A stretch of DNA of 64,000 bases from Streptomonospora nanhaiensis (GTDB lineage: Bacteria > Actinomycetota > Actinomycetes > Streptosporangiales > Streptosporangiaceae): positions 124,001 through 188,000 of the forward strand of contig NZ_JACCFO010000001.1 in assembly GCF_013410565.1 (NCBI RefSeq), written 5' to 3'. The first letter of the stretch is position 1. Each line of letters starts with the position of its first letter. The notes beneath the pieces were generated by a model. That model saw only the letters and a program-made list of their open reading frames with translations, searched no databases and was not told where the DNA came from. Shown here piece after piece: positions 1 through 10,000 of this stretch. The translations under genes were made by a program, and so were the position numbers.

Positions 1-74
1 GGACGCGGGCGGGCGCGGATGCGGCCCGTGCGCCGGGAGGCCGGGATCCGGGGCGGGTCAGGGCCCCGGTGCGC

Positions 75-242
75 TCAGACGCAGCCGGTGTCGACCCCGT
101 TGCGTGCGGCGATGCGGTGCAGGTCCTCAAGCTCCGACATGTGGACGTCGGCGAGGTACTCGTCTCCGGCGGCCTGCGCCGCTTGAAGCGACTGGCGGAT
201 CTCCATGATGCGGCCCTTGATCTCCGCGCGGAACTCGCCCAT
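75..242 (-). CDS. Small conserved-looking protein of unknown function (55 aa)
   Basis: This short reading frame encodes 55 residues, opening MGEFRAEIKGRIMEIRQ and ending NGVDTGCV. It is preceded by a good ribosome site (GAGGTG, 4 bases before the ATG). The sequence is charged and probably helical: an amphipathic N-terminal half, a DEYLADVHMSELEDLHRIA segment, no signal peptide and no membrane segment. Codon third positions are GC-rich, as in its neighbours. I recall similar 55-60 residue proteins of unknown role in actinomycetes but cannot name a family. A 27-codon frame (249-332, same strand) ends just upstream and might be co-transcribed. Confidence 0.6.
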   Translation of the reverse strand: MGEFRAEIKGRIMEIRQSLQAAQAAGDEYLADVHMSELEDLHRIAARNGVDTGCV

Positions 243-683
243 TTCACCTCACTTTTTCTTCGCGTCGATGCTGCGAATGACTGCGGTTGCTGCGAATGCG
301 GTGGGCACCCGAGGTGCCCGGACGGACGTCATGAAGCGCCACACCGGCGTGGCGGATGACGGGAAGACCGCGGCGTCGTGACCCACGCGACCCGCGGGTG
401 GTGGCCATACCCAGGAGGGTCCTGCTCCCAAACCACCGCAGGTGGGACGTGACCGAGCCGTGATCGGGAGCCGGTGTGCGCGCCGCCGCGGGGGCGGGTG
501 CGCGTGGGACACTGGAGGGGCGCCGGCGCGGCCCTGCGCGACCTCGCGGGTATCGCGCGGCGGCCCGCCGCACCGGCGCGGAGAGGAAAACCCACGGTGC
601 TCTACACCACATCCGGCGAACGGCGCCAGGGCTTACTTGTTTCTTATTCTTGATGTGTCAGATTCGAAATGTGCGGGGTGAAC

Positions 684-720
684 GTCGCTGCCGGCGGTTG
701 GGGGATACGCCGGCAGCGAC
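684..720 (+). promoter_or_regulatory. Hairpin 1 of a twin pair upstream of cutR
   Basis: A perfect 13-bp inverted repeat (GTCGCTGCCGGCG at 684-696 with its complement at 708-720) encloses an 11-base loop containing GTTGGGGGAT. Nearly the same loop and stem recur at 964-1001. A transcribed structure or a protein site are both possible. It could also be a terminator, although no gene ends nearby on either strand. Confidence 0.45.
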
Positions 721-963
721 ACCCGCGCACAGGGGGAGCCCTTCGGGCACCGGAATCCCGGTCCCGCGCGGCCTCCCCAGCGGCTACCCAGGTTGCCGCG
801 CACCCGCCTCCGGCCGCTCCGGCCGGCGGACCCGGGTGAGGACCCGCCCTCCGCGGATTTCCGCGGCGGGGCGGAAATCCATGGCGGCACCCACGCCGCG
901 ATGGCTTACCTCATCCTTATTCAGCGGGTGCGATAACGGATGGTGCAGCCGGGGGTTCTAAGC

Positions 964-1001
964 GCCGCTGCCGGTGTGTTGGGGGATGCGCCGGCAGCGG
1001 C
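964..1001 (+). promoter_or_regulatory. Hairpin 2 of a twin pair, just upstream of cutR
   Basis: A perfect 11-bp inverted repeat (GCCGCTGCCGG at 964-974 with its complement at 991-1001) has a 16-base loop that again contains GTTGGGGGAT. The stem core CGCTGCCGG and its partner CCGGCAGCG are shared with hairpin 1. It ends 40 bases before the cutR GTG, so it would lie in the 5' leader if transcription starts upstream. Confidence 0.45.
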
Positions 1002-1041
1002 CCACCCGGGTCGCGAAACGACGAAGGACGACGAAGACACA

Positions 1042-1691
<650 letters not shown>

Positions 1692-1695
<4 letters not shown>

Positions 1696-2987
1696 CCCCG
1701 CAGGACGGCGAGGCTGCCCCCGCCGTCTCGCCGGGCGAGGTCGCGCCCACTCCGCCGGGCGACACCGGCACGTGGCGGCGGCTGTCGTCGGCGCAGCCGA
1801 CCCCCTCCGACAAGGCGGGCGGCCCGGTCTCGGGCGGCGTGCACCGCTTCACCGACAACATCAGCCTGCGCGCCCGCCTCACCCTCATCTACGGGATGCT
1901 GTTCTTCGCGGCGGGCTCGTTCCTGGTGCTGCTGAACTACATCATCGTCGCCGGGCTGCTGGACAACCTCACCTTCACGGTCTCGCCCGACTCCCCCTAC
2001 TACGACGACCCCACCGCGCTGGAGAACATCAAGAACACCTATATCGAGACGGTGCTGGCCGAGGTCACCCGCTTCTCGGTGATCGCGCTGGTGATCGTCG
2101 GCCTGCTGGCAGTGGGCCTGGGCTACTTCGTGGCGGGGCGGGCGCTCTCGCCCCTGCACAAGATCACCCGGATCGCGCGCCGGCTCTCCGAGCGCTCCCT
2201 GCACGAGCGCATCGCCCTGGGCGGCCCCGACGACGAGATCCGCGAACTGGCCGACACCTTCGACGGCATGCTGGAGCGCCTGGACCGCGCCTTCGACGGC
2301 CAGCGCCGGTTCGTGGCCAACGCCTCCCACGAGCTGCGCACGCCGCTGGCCATCAACCGCACCCTCCTGGAGGTCGCCCTGAGCGACCCCGAGGCCTCCG
2401 CCGACCTCAAGACCGTGGGCCGCACCCTGCTGGAGACCAACGCCCGCCACGAGCGGCTCATCGACGGCCTGCTGTTCCTGGCCAAGAGCGACCGCGAACT
2501 CGACGTGCGCACCCAGGTCGACCTCGGCGAGGTCGCCGAGACGGTCCTCAGCCAGCTCTCCGAGGACGTCGAGAAGTCGGGCCTGTCGGTACGCACCGAC
2601 CTGCGCGCCGCGCCCGTCACGGGCGATCCCGTGCTCCTGGAGCGCCTGGTGGCCAACCTGGTCGAGAACGCCCTGCGCTACAACGTCGCCGACGGCGAGA
2701 TCACCGTGCGCTCGGGCATCTACGAGGACTCCCCGGCGGTGCAGGTGGAGAACTCCGGCCCGGTGGTGCCCGGCTACGAGATCGAGGGCCTGTTCGAGCC
2801 GTTCCGCCGCGCCTCGGGCGACCGCGTCCGCTCGGGCCGCAGCGCCGGCCTGGGGCTGTCCATCGTCCGCTCGGTCGTGCGCGCCCACGGCGGCACGGTC
2901 AGCGCCTGGCCCCGCGCGGGGGGCGGCCTGGTGGTCACCGTGCGCTTTCCCCACGCCCGGCGGGAGTCCGCCGCGGCGGGCCGCTGA
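1692..2987 (+). CDS. cutS: Two-component sensor histidine kinase, CutS-like
   Basis: A 431-residue membrane kinase that should phosphorylate the preceding regulator. After a Pro-rich cytoplasmic tail (about 1-55) come TM1 (63-90), a short extracytoplasmic loop (about 91-127), TM2 (128-150), HAMP, the HisKA box ASHELRTPLA with H213, the N box NLVENALRYN and the G2 box GLGLSIVRSVVRAHGG. The TTG start overlaps the cutR stop (TTGA). An internal GTG 49 codons later is an alternative. The whole protein has no cysteine, which matters because CutS has been reported to sense extracytoplasmic thiol state through two loop cysteines. Confidence 0.85.
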
Positions 2988-3448
2988 GGCCCGCGGATCG
3001 GCGGTGCGCGGTGCCCTCGGCGGAGAAGCTGCGGGGCGCGGCGCGTCCGTGATATCTATACGTGTCTCACGACACGGCGCCCCCGGGTCCGAGCCGCTTC
3101 CGAAGGTGGGTATGCTCTCCCGGGCGTGAACGCGGCGGGAATAAACCCCGGCGCGCGCGTGTCTGTTCTGACCTTGCGACTCGGGGAGTACCCGCGCTCG
3201 ACCGATGCGAGGAAAGACGAGGAAATAGGTCGGAATCCTTCAGGCGTTGGGTAGCACATGAGAACGGGCGGAACCCGCGCGATGACGCGCGGTGAGTCCG
3301 GAGCCTGTGCGGTGCAGGGCTGCACCCGGGAGGGGTCATAGTCCACTTACGCCGGCGGAAATTTCTGGCAGGTTCGGGCACAAAACGAGTCTCTGAAGCG
3401 TTGGTAGCGCGCGACGAGGCATAGAACGAGGGGGATGGAGTAGGCAGA
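2988..3448. other. 460-bp intergenic region before the DUF4193 gene
   Basis: No gene is recognised. The decamer-like motif CGTTGG(G)TAGC occurs twice, at 3245-3255 and 3399-3408, each just after a CTTCAG- or CTGAAG-type sequence. A short hairpin (GGTGCAG with CTGCACC) lies near 3310-3327. The length and the repeats suggest a long leader or several operator sites for the downstream gene. Confidence 0.35.
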
Positions 3449-3748
3449 ATGGCCACCGATTACGACAGCCCGCGTAAGACCGACGAGGACATCAACGAGG
3501 ACAGCCTGCAGGAACTGCAGGCCCGTCGCGTCGACAAGGGCACGAGCACCATCGATGTCGACCCCGACGAGGTCGCCGAGGGCATGGAGCTTCCCGGCGC
3601 GGACCTCTCCGGAGAGGAGTTGGCCGTTCGGGTGCTGCCGCGGCAGGCCGACGAGTTCACCTGCGGCCGGTGCTTCCTGGTGCACCACCGCAGCCAGCTC
3701 GCCGAAGAGCACAATGGGCAGTTCGTCTGCAAGGAGTGCGCCGCCTGA
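3449..3748 (+). CDS. DUF4193 family protein (zinc-ribbon type)
   Basis: A 99-residue acidic protein. The N-terminal two thirds is hydrophilic (DEDINEDSLQELQARR). The C-terminal part carries two CxxC pairs, C72/C75 and C94/C97 (TCGRCF and VCKEC), which should bind one zinc. This is the usual size and layout of the DUF4193 family found throughout actinobacteria; its molecular role is not known to me. The ATG follows GATGGAG with suitable spacing. A strong terminator-like hairpin follows the gene, so it is probably a single-gene transcript. Confidence 0.85.
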   Translation: MATDYDSPRKTDEDINEDSLQELQARRVDKGTSTIDVDPDEVAEGMELPGADLSGEELAVRVLPRQADEFTCGRCFLVHHRSQLAEEHNGQFVCKECAA

Positions 3749-3821
3749 ACGGGGGGCTTCCTCCCTCCATTGGCTCGACTGCCTCGCCCGGCCGTGCAGC
3801 CGCGGCATGTGAGCGGCACCG

Positions 3822-3847
3822 GATGCGTCCCCTTGCGGGGGCGCATC
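3822..3847 (+). terminator. Terminator after the DUF4193 gene
   Basis: An 11-bp stem (GATGCGTCCCC with GGGGGCGCATC, one G-T pair) closes a TTGC loop and is followed by GTGCTTT. It lies 74 bases after the stop codon. Confidence 0.75.
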
Positions 3848-3974
3848 GTGCTTTAGCGGCCGCTTATGGCCCCCGGGCGGCCCATTGATTTCCGGACATC
3901 CCTTAGCGTGGAAGGCGGCAGACGCCGCAGGCTTTGCCAAATGCTGGGAAAAAGCTGGGATTTGGGGGTAACAG

Positions 3975-4931
3975 GTGTCCGACGATACGCCCGTGGACCG
4001 CGCCGGCGGCGATCCCGCCGAGGAACCCGGCGGCCCGGCACAGGGGCCAGGTAGCCCGGCACCGGAGGCCGGCGGCCCGGCAGGGGAGCCCGGCGCCGCC
4101 GAGGGGCCCGGGACCGACCTCGAACCCGCCTCGGACGCCGAGGTCGGCGCCCTGGTGGGGCGGATCCTCGGCGAGGAGGGCGCCGACCCCAAACGCCGCG
4201 CCGGCCTGATCGGCCGGCTGGCCCGCGCGCTGGCCGGAAGCGCCCGCGCCGCCCGCAGCAGCGGCGTGGCCACCGGCAAGTGGGTCACCGACCTGTTCGC
4301 CAACGAGATCGCCCCGCGCATCCCCGTGCGCGACCGCGCAACCCTGGTCCGCCACCACAAGGGCCTGGAGGGCGAGGACCTCGCCGAGGCCCTGGTGCGC
4401 AACGCCGCCAACGCCACCACCACGGTGGGCGCGGCCGGCGGCGCGCTGGCCGCCGTGCAGTTCACCGCACCGCCCCTGCTGCTGACCGCGCCCGCCCAAC
4501 TCGTCGCCGAGACCCTCGTCGTCGCCGCGATCGAGGTCAAGCTCATCGCCGAGCTGCACGAGGTCTACGAGTCCCCCGCGCCCGGCTCCGGCCTGCAGCG
4601 CACCTCCGGCTACCTCGCCGCCTGGGCGCGCAAGCGCGGCATCGACCCCACCAAGGCCGGGGAGTCGCTGTCGGTCACGCTGGGCGCCGCGGCCAAGGCC
4701 GCGCTGCGCAAGCGGCTGCTGCGCCTCCTGGGGCGCCATCTCACCACCCTGGGGCCCTACCTCACCGGCGCCCTGGCCGGCGGCACCCTCAACCGGGCGG
4801 CCACCCACGCGCTGGGCAAGTCGGTGCGCGCCGACCTGCGCAAGCGGGCGCTGCCGGGCGCCGCGAAGCCCGGCGCTGGAACCGTGGAGCCGGGCGGCCG
4901 GGGAACGCGCGCGCTGCCCAAGGCGCCCTAG
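3975..4931 (+). CDS. EcsC-like hypothetical protein with Pro/Gly-rich N terminus
   Basis: A 318-residue protein of unknown function. Residues 1-60 are a disordered Pro/Gly/Glu-rich tail. Residues about 75-300 are helical and Ala-rich. A central hydrophobic stretch (VGAAGGALAAVQF to VAAIEVKLIAEL) resembles the pattern of the EcsC family, but I cannot confirm membership. Basic segments such as RKRLLRLLGRHL could bind membrane surfaces or nucleic acid. The GTG start follows GGGGGTAAC. The gene is convergent with DUF4235 across a 12-bp hairpin. Confidence 0.7.
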   Translation: MSDDTPVDRAGGDPAEEPGGPAQGPGSPAPEAGGPAGEPGAAEGPGTDLEPASDAEVGALVGRILGEEGADPKRRAGLIGRLARALAGSARAARSSGVATGKWVTDLFANEIAPRIPVRDRATLVRHHKGLEGEDLAEALVRNAANATTTVGAAGGALAAVQFTAPPLLLTAPAQLVAETLVVAAIEVKLIAELHEVYESPAPGSGLQRTSGYLAAWARKRGIDPTKAGESLSVTLGAAAKAALRKRLLRLLGRHLTTLGPYLTGALAGGTLNRAATHALGKSVRADLRKRALPGAAKPGAGTVEPGGRGTRALPKAP

Positions 4932-5034
4932 GCGTCTGGCCTCCGAGAGCGAGCCTTCGTAGAACGCGTCCTCGCCTGGGCGCACGGGCTCCCGGGCTTC
5001 GCCGAGGGAACGCGCGGCGGGGCGGGCGGGGGAC

Positions 5035-5061
5035 GGCGCGGCGCCCGGCGGGCGCCGCGCC
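5035..5061. terminator. Bidirectional terminator between convergent genes
   Basis: A perfect 12-bp inverted repeat (GGCGCGGCGCCC and GGGCGCCGCGCC) around a GGC loop lies between the converging 3' ends of the EcsC-like gene and the DUF4235 gene. Confidence 0.6.
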
Positions 5062-5088
5062 GGCTCGCCTCGGGCCGGCCCCGCGGGG

Positions 5089-5388
5089 TCAGTCGATGTC
5101 GATGCCCACGACACCGGTCTGATCGCCGGCGTCGAAGAACTGCCGGTAGGCGGCCCGCACCGCGAGCACGCGGGTGACCTCCATGCCGATACCGGTCACC
5201 ACGGCCCAGCCCAGCGCCTCGCCGAGCGTGACGTCGGGCGACTCCGGCTCCGTGGGCGGAGCCTTGCCGGTGGCCTGCGTCCAGGCGAACGTCAGCACCT
5301 TGCGCGCGACGTAGGCCGCCGCCAGCGCCGTGACGCCGCCGACGATCTGCGCCGCGAGGTGCCCCTGGCCCTCTTTGCTCTTAGCCAT
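5089..5388 (-). CDS. DUF4235 family membrane protein
   Basis: A 99-residue protein opening [20 protein letters not shown]. It has a first hydrophobic helix (about 13-35, followed by [18 protein letters not shown]) and a second around 57-75 ([17 protein letters not shown]), matching the two-helix layout of the DUF4235 family; its function is unknown. The ATG was chosen because the family begins with a short basic tail. Upstream in-frame sequence is only antisense to valS. A GGGAAGGGA element lies about 14 bases upstream. It is transcribed divergently from valS. Confidence 0.8.
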   Translation of the reverse strand: MAKSKEGQGHLAAQIVGGVTALAAAYVARKVLTFAWTQATGKAPPTEPESPDVTLGEALGWAVVTGIGMEVTRVLAVRAAYRQFFDAGDQTGVVGIDID

Positions 5389-5673
5389 CTCTACGAAACG
5401 TGTCCCTTCCCAATGGAGGACGGTCGGCCCCTCCGCCCGGGGAGGCGCCTCCGAGGACTCAACGGACCCGCGGGAGACGCCGTCCGGCCGGGCGGTGGCC
5501 GGCCGAAACACTGGAAATACTGCCATGCCGCGCGCCCGCCGCCCGTGGGGGCGGTCCGCGCGTCGGCCCACCGGCAAGCGGGCGCCGCCGGCGCGCGGAG
5601 CGGTCCGCGCGCAGGTCCGGCGGGCTGTGGAAAACGGAGCGACCAGGACCGGCAAACCAATACCATTGGGCCT

Positions 5674-8250
5674 ATGACCAACCGCTCTCGTTCCTTCCGC
5701 GTTCCCGACAAGCCCTCGCTCGACGGTATCGAGGCGAAATGGGTCCAGGTATGGGACGAGTCCGGCGTCTACCACTACGACCGCACCGCCTCCCGCGCCG
5801 AGACCTTCTCGATCGACACCCCGCCGCCGACCGTCTCGGGCTCGCTGCACATCGGGCACGTCTTCTCCTACACCCACACCGACACCGTCGCCCGCTTCCA
5901 GCGCATGCGCGGCAAGGCCGTGTTCTACCCCATGGGCTGGGACGACAACGGCCTGCCCACCGAGCGCCGCGTGCAGAACTACTACGGCGTCCGCTGCGAC
6001 CCCACCGTCGCCTACGACCCCGACTTCTCGCCGCCGGCCAAGCCCGACCCCAAGCGCCAGGTGCCCATCTCCCGGCGCAACTTCATCGAGCTGTGCGACC
6101 GCCTCACCGCCGAGGACGAGAAGGTCTTCGAGAGCATCTGGCGCCGCCTGGGCCTCAGCGTCGACTGGCGCCACACCTACGCCACCATCGACACCGCCTC
6201 CCGCGCCGCCTCCCAGCGCGCGTTCCTGCGCAACCTCGCGCGCGGCGAGGCCTACATGGCCGAGGCCCCCACGCTGTGGGACGTCACCTTCCGCACCGCC
6301 GTGGCCCAGGCCGAGCTGGAGGACCGCGAACGCCCCAGCGCCTACCACAAGCTCGCCTTCCACCGCGACGGCGCCGACCCCGTCGTCATCGAGACCACCC
6401 GGCCCGAGTTGCTGCCGGCCTGCGTCGCGCTGGTCGCCCACCCCGACGACCCCCGCTACCAGCCGCTGTTCGGCCAGACCGTGCGCACCCCGGTCTTCGG
6501 CGTCGAGGTCCCGGTCGTGGCGCACCGCCTGGCCGACCCCGACAAGGGCTCCGGCATCGCCATGATCTGCACCTTCGGCGACACCACCGACGTCACCTGG
6601 TGGCGCGAACTCCAGTTGCCCACCCGCCCGGTCATCGGCTGGGACGGCCGCATCGTCGCCGACCCGCCCGAGGCGGTGGCCGCCGCCGGGGGCGCCGAGT
6701 CCTACGCCCGCCTGGCCGGGGCCACCGTGCACACCGCGCGCGAGCGCATGGTCGAGATGCTGCGGGAGTCCGGCGACCTCCTCGCCGAGCCGGCGCCCAT
6801 CACCCACCCGGTGAAGTTCTACGAAAAGGGCGACAAGCCGCTGGAGATCGTCACCACCCGCCAGTGGTACATCCGCAACGGCGGCCGCGACGCCGCCACG
6901 CGCGAGGCCCTGCTGGAGCGCGGGCGCGAACTCAACTGGTACCCCGACCACATGCGCTCGCGCTACGAGCACTGGGTCGCCGGGCTCAACGGCGACTGGC
7001 TCATCAGCCGCCAGCGCTACTTCGGCGTGCCCTTCCCGGTGTGGTATCCGCTCGACTCCGACGGCAACCCGCTCTACGACTCCCCGCTGCTGCCCGAGGA
7101 GTCCCGGCTGCCGGTCGACCCCAGCTCCGACGTCCCCGACGGCTACACCGAGGACCAGCGCGGCCGCCCCGGCGGGTTCATCGGCGACCCCGACGTCATG
7201 GACACCTGGGCCACCTCGTCGCTGTCGCCGCAGATCGCCGCCGGCTGGGAGCGCGACCCCGACCTCTTCGAGCGCGTCTTCCCGATGGACCTCCGGCCCC
7301 AGGGCCAGGACATCATCCGCACCTGGCTGTTCGCCACGGTCGTGCGCGCCCACTTCGAGAACGGCACCCTGCCCTGGAGCAGCGCCGCGATCTCGGGGTG
7401 GATCCTCGACCCCGACCGCAAGAAGATGTCCAAGTCCAAGGGCAACGTCGTCACGCCCATCGACCTGCTGGAGAAGTACAGCTCCGACGCCATCCGCTAC
7501 TGGGCGGCCAGCGGTCGGCTGGGCACCGACACCGCGCTGGACGAAGGCCAGATGAAGGTCGGGCGGCGCCTGGCCATCAAGATCCTCAACGCCGGAAAGT
7601 TCGCGCTGTCGGTCGCCGGGCAGGACACCCCGGCCGACCCCGCCGCCGTCACCGAGCCGCTGGACCGCTCCATGCTGGCCGCGCTCGCCGACGTCGTCGA
7701 GGACGCCACCGCCGCCTTCGACAACTACGACCACACCCGGGCCCTGGAGCGCGTCGAACGCTTCTTCTGGGAGTTCTGCGACGACTACCTGGAACTGGTC
7801 AAGGCCCGCGCCTACGACTCCGCCTCGCCTGCGGCCACCTCAGCGCGCGCGGCGCTGCTGATCGCGCTCTCGGCCCTGCAGCGGCTGTTCGCCCCGTTCC
7901 TGCCCTTTGTCGCCGACGAGGTCTGGAGCTGGTGGCACGACGGCTCGGTGCACGCCGCCTCCTGGCCCGACACCGACGAGTTCCGCGCCGCCGCCCGCGA
8001 CGGCGACCCCGCCGTGCTGGCCGCCGCCTCCGAGGTCCTGCGGATGGTCCGCAAGGCCAAGTCCGAGGCCAAGCTGTCCATGCGGGTCGAGGTCGAGCGC
8101 GTGGCCGTCCGGGGCAAGCACGTCCCGCAGGTGCGGCTGGCCGCCGACGACCTCGCCGCCGCCGGGCGCGCCACCCGGATCGACTTCGAGGACGCCGACG
8201 ACCTCGACCTCCAGGTCGAGGTCAGCCTCCCCGCCGAGCAGGCGGAGTAG
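5674..8250 (+). CDS. valS: Valine--tRNA ligase
   Basis: An 858-residue class Ia aminoacyl-tRNA synthetase that charges tRNA-Val in the cytoplasm. The HIGH motif is at residues 59-62 ([10 protein letters not shown]) and the KMSKS loop near 585 ([10 protein letters not shown]). Between them lies the editing (CP1) insertion, and a helical anticodon-binding domain follows. There is no long C-terminal coiled-coil arm after about residue 830; the protein ends [12 protein letters not shown]. The ATG gives [20 protein letters not shown], the usual N terminus. I saw no T-box leader in the 285 bases upstream. Confidence 0.95.
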   Translation: MTNRSRSFRVPDKPSLDGIEAKWVQVWDESGVYHYDRTASRAETFSIDTPPPTVSGSLHIGHVFSYTHTDTVARFQRMRGKAVFYPMGWDDNGLPTERRVQNYYGVRCDPTVAYDPDFSPPAKPDPKRQVPISRRNFIELCDRLTAEDEKVFESIWRRLGLSVDWRHTYATIDTASRAASQRAFLRNLARGEAYMAEAPTLWDVTFRTAVAQAELEDRERPSAYHKLAFHRDGADPVVIETTRPELLPACVALVAHPDDPRYQPLFGQTVRTPVFGVEVPVVAHRLADPDKGSGIAMICTFGDTTDVTWWRELQLPTRPVIGWDGRIVADPPEAVAAAGGAESYARLAGATVHTARERMVEMLRESGDLLAEPAPITHPVKFYEKGDKPLEIVTTRQWYIRNGGRDAATREALLERGRELNWYPDHMRSRYEHWVAGLNGDWLISRQRYFGVPFPVWYPLDSDGNPLYDSPLLPEESRLPVDPSSDVPDGYTEDQRGRPGGFIGDPDVMDTWATSSLSPQIAAGWERDPDLFERVFPMDLRPQGQDIIRTWLFATVVRAHFENGTLPWSSAAISGWILDPDRKKMSKSKGNVVTPIDLLEKYSSDAIRYWAASGRLGTDTALDEGQMKVGRRLAIKILNAGKFALSVAGQDTPADPAAVTEPLDRSMLAALADVVEDATAAFDNYDHTRALERVERFFWEFCDDYLELVKARAYDSASPAATSARAALLIALSALQRLFAPFLPFVADEVWSWWHDGSVHAASWPDTDEFRAAARDGDPAVLAAASEVLRMVRKAKSEAKLSMRVEVERVAVRGKHVPQVRLAADDLAAAGRATRIDFEDADDLDLQVEVSLPAEQAE

Positions 8251-8607
8251 GGCGGGCACGCGGAGCAGGGCGAGCGGGACGCGTAGACCGCCGAGCAGGG
8301 GGCGGCGTCCAATCGGTGCACCCCCCGGCGGGCCCGGCCTGAAGGAAGGTCCGGCCCCCGGCGGGGCAGCCGCACCGCGCCCCGCCGAGGCGCCGCGCCC
8401 GCGCCTGTGTCCTTGGGTGGGCCGCGGGCGGGTGTGGGCCGTCGGGCCTGGGGCGGTGTGTGCGCTGGTGTGCGGGCCGGGTAGGCGGGTCGGATGCGGG
8501 GGCGGGCGGGCCGGGCACGGGGGCGGCCCAGGCGTCGGCGCGGCACCCGGGGCGTGCGGCCCGCGCGCGTCGATCAGAGCCGGTGGACCGCGCTAAGCTC
8601 GCTAGGT
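8251..8607. other. Intergenic region between valS and dut
   Basis: This 357-bp stretch is extremely GC-rich and low in complexity. I see no gene in it. An imperfect hairpin around 8325-8360 could end the valS transcript. In Streptomyces I recall a DUF3093 membrane protein beside dut; no trace of one is visible here. Confidence 0.4.
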
Positions 8608-9084
8608 GTGAGTAGCGAATCCCACACCGGCGGAGACGACCTCGACATCCTCATCCGCCGGCTCGACCCCGAGATCCCCCTGCCGGTCTACGCGCACCCC
8701 GGCGACGCCGGCGCCGACCTGGTCACCACCGAGGACGTCGTCCTCGAACCCGGGCAGCGGGCCGTGGTCGGAACCGGGATCTCCATCGCGCTGCCCGAGG
8801 GCTACGCCGCGTTCGTCCACCCGCGATCGGGGCTGGCGGCCCGCTGCGGACTCACACTCGTCAACGCGCCCGGCACCGTCGACGCCGGATACCGGGGCGA
8901 GATCCGGGTGACCCTGATCAACACCGACACGGCCACCCCGGTCAAGCTCTCCCGTGGCGACCGCATCGCCCAGCTCGTCGTCCAGCGGGTCGAGCGGGCC
9001 CGGTTCCGCGAGGTCGACACCCTGCCGGAGTCCGTGCGGGGCACGGGCGGGTTCGGCTCCACGGGCGGCCACGCGGCGCGGTGA
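8608..9084 (+). CDS. dut: dUTP diphosphatase
   Basis: A 158-residue trimeric-type dUTPase. It hydrolyses dUTP to dUMP and pyrophosphate, keeping uracil out of DNA and feeding thymidylate synthesis. The conserved motifs are all visible in order: [20 protein letters not shown], the sugar-binding hairpin [20 protein letters not shown] and the C-terminal Gly-rich [10 protein letters not shown] that closes over the active site. The GTG start lies at the end of CTAGGTGTG; an overlapping GTG two bases upstream is in another frame. It is followed after 56 bases by DUF3710. Confidence 0.93.
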   Translation: MSSESHTGGDDLDILIRRLDPEIPLPVYAHPGDAGADLVTTEDVVLEPGQRAVVGTGISIALPEGYAAFVHPRSGLAARCGLTLVNAPGTVDAGYRGEIRVTLINTDTATPVKLSRGDRIAQLVVQRVERARFREVDTLPESVRGTGGFGSTGGHAAR

Positions 9085-9140
9085 CCAAGACCAGCACACC
9101 CGGGGCGACCCGGGACCACCGAGCGGGAAGGGTGTAGGGC

Positions 9141-9971
9141 GTGTTCGGACGCCGAGGCAAGAAGAAGGAGACCGCGCGCTCCGCACGGGCCCGGGAGGCC
9201 GAGCGGGTGATCGGCCCCAGCGCCGAGGACACCTCGGCGTCGGCTCCCCCGGAGCCCGCCAAGGAGGCCGACCGCTACCGCGCGCTGGGGCCCTGGGACG
9301 CCTCCGAGGACGCTCCGGAGGCCCAGCGCATGGACCTGGGCGCGCTGCGGGTGCCGGTCGTTCCGGGCACCGGCATCCAGGTCAACTCCGCGCGCGGCGG
9401 CCGCCCCATCGGCGTGACCCTGCACACCCAGCGCACCGCCCTCCAGCTCCAGCCCTTCTCCGCGCCCAAGTCCAGCGGCGTGTGGGAGGAGATGCGCGAG
9501 GAGCTGCGCAGCCAGGTCACCGCGCAGGGCGGCAAGGTCGAGGACTTCGACGGCACCTTCGGCCCGGAGTTGCGCGCGGTGATCCCGGTCGCCGGGAAGA
9601 AGGACGACCAGGGCCGCCAGCTCGGCGAGCGCGTACGCTACATCGGCGTGGACGGCCCGCGCTGGGTGCTGTTCGGTGTGATCCGGGGCGAGGGCGCGGT
9701 CAAGCCGGAGGCCATGGCCGGTGTCGAGGAGCTGTTCCAGAAGATCGTGGTGGTGCGCGGCGAGACCCCGATGCCGCCGCGCGAACTGCTGCCCATCGTG
9801 ATCCCGCCGGGCGCCGTGCGCAACGACCAGCAGGACGCCGGCCCGGGTGCGCCGCAGGCGGGCACCGCGCCGGCGGTCCCGGGCACGGGCGTGCAGGCCG
9901 ACGGTGCGGGACCGGCGGGCTCGGCCGGCGCCGGGTCCGACGCAGACGGCAGCGAGAACAGACCGAATTGA
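9141..9971 (+). CDS. DUF3710 family protein
   Basis: A 276-residue soluble protein. A basic N terminus (MFGRRGKKKETARSARA) leads through a short linker to a conserved core (about 45-225) including GPWDASEDAPEAQRMDLGA, PRWVLFGVIRGEGAV and MPPRELLPIVIP. The tail after about 235 is Gly/Ala-rich and likely disordered. This matches the DUF3710 family, which commonly sits beside dut in actinobacteria; its biochemical role is unknown to me. The GTG start has GGGAAGGG about 10 bases upstream. Confidence 0.85.
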   Translation: MFGRRGKKKETARSARAREAERVIGPSAEDTSASAPPEPAKEADRYRALGPWDASEDAPEAQRMDLGALRVPVVPGTGIQVNSARGGRPIGVTLHTQRTALQLQPFSAPKSSGVWEEMREELRSQVTAQGGKVEDFDGTFGPELRAVIPVAGKKDDQGRQLGERVRYIGVDGPRWVLFGVIRGEGAVKPEAMAGVEELFQKIVVVRGETPMPPRELLPIVIPPGAVRNDQQDAGPGAPQAGTAPAVPGTGVQADGAGPAGSAGAGSDADGSENRPN

Positions 9972-10000
9972 GACAACCGAGAGAGAACCGAGGTCAGCCC

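Larger units (their letters stand above)
243..1041. other. 800-bp intergenic region upstream of cutR
   Basis: No convincing long gene is visible; the frames here have shadow-like Arg/Pro/Ala composition. It holds a possible 27-codon peptide on the minus strand (249-332), a relatively AT-rich patch near 635-675, a hairpin with a perfect 10-bp stem (855-864 with 871-880) and the twin hairpins annotated separately. A promoter for cutR could be TTATTC / GATAAC near 918-940, but this is a guess from spacing only. Confidence 0.5.

Noticed and set aside
442-961. Plus-strand frames upstream of cutR as small genes
   Set aside because: They are Arg/Pro/Ala-rich, lack ribosome sites, and run through the hairpins; they look like random GC-rich frames.
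2988-3448. A c-di-AMP (ydaO) or other known riboswitch
   Set aside because: The region lacks the conserved cores I know for these classes; only short repeats are visible.
5389-5673. A T-box leader controlling valS
   Set aside because: No AGGGTGGNACCGCG-type antiterminator or T-box core sequence is present.
5089-7734. An 881-codon open frame on the minus strand covering valS
   Set aside because: Only its last 99 codons (DUF4235) look like a protein. The rest is antisense to valS with Gly/Val/Arg shadow composition typical of very GC-rich coding DNA.
8325-8360. A strong terminator after valS
   Set aside because: The inverted repeat has several mismatches and is no better than chance in this GC context, so it is only mentioned in the intergenic entry.
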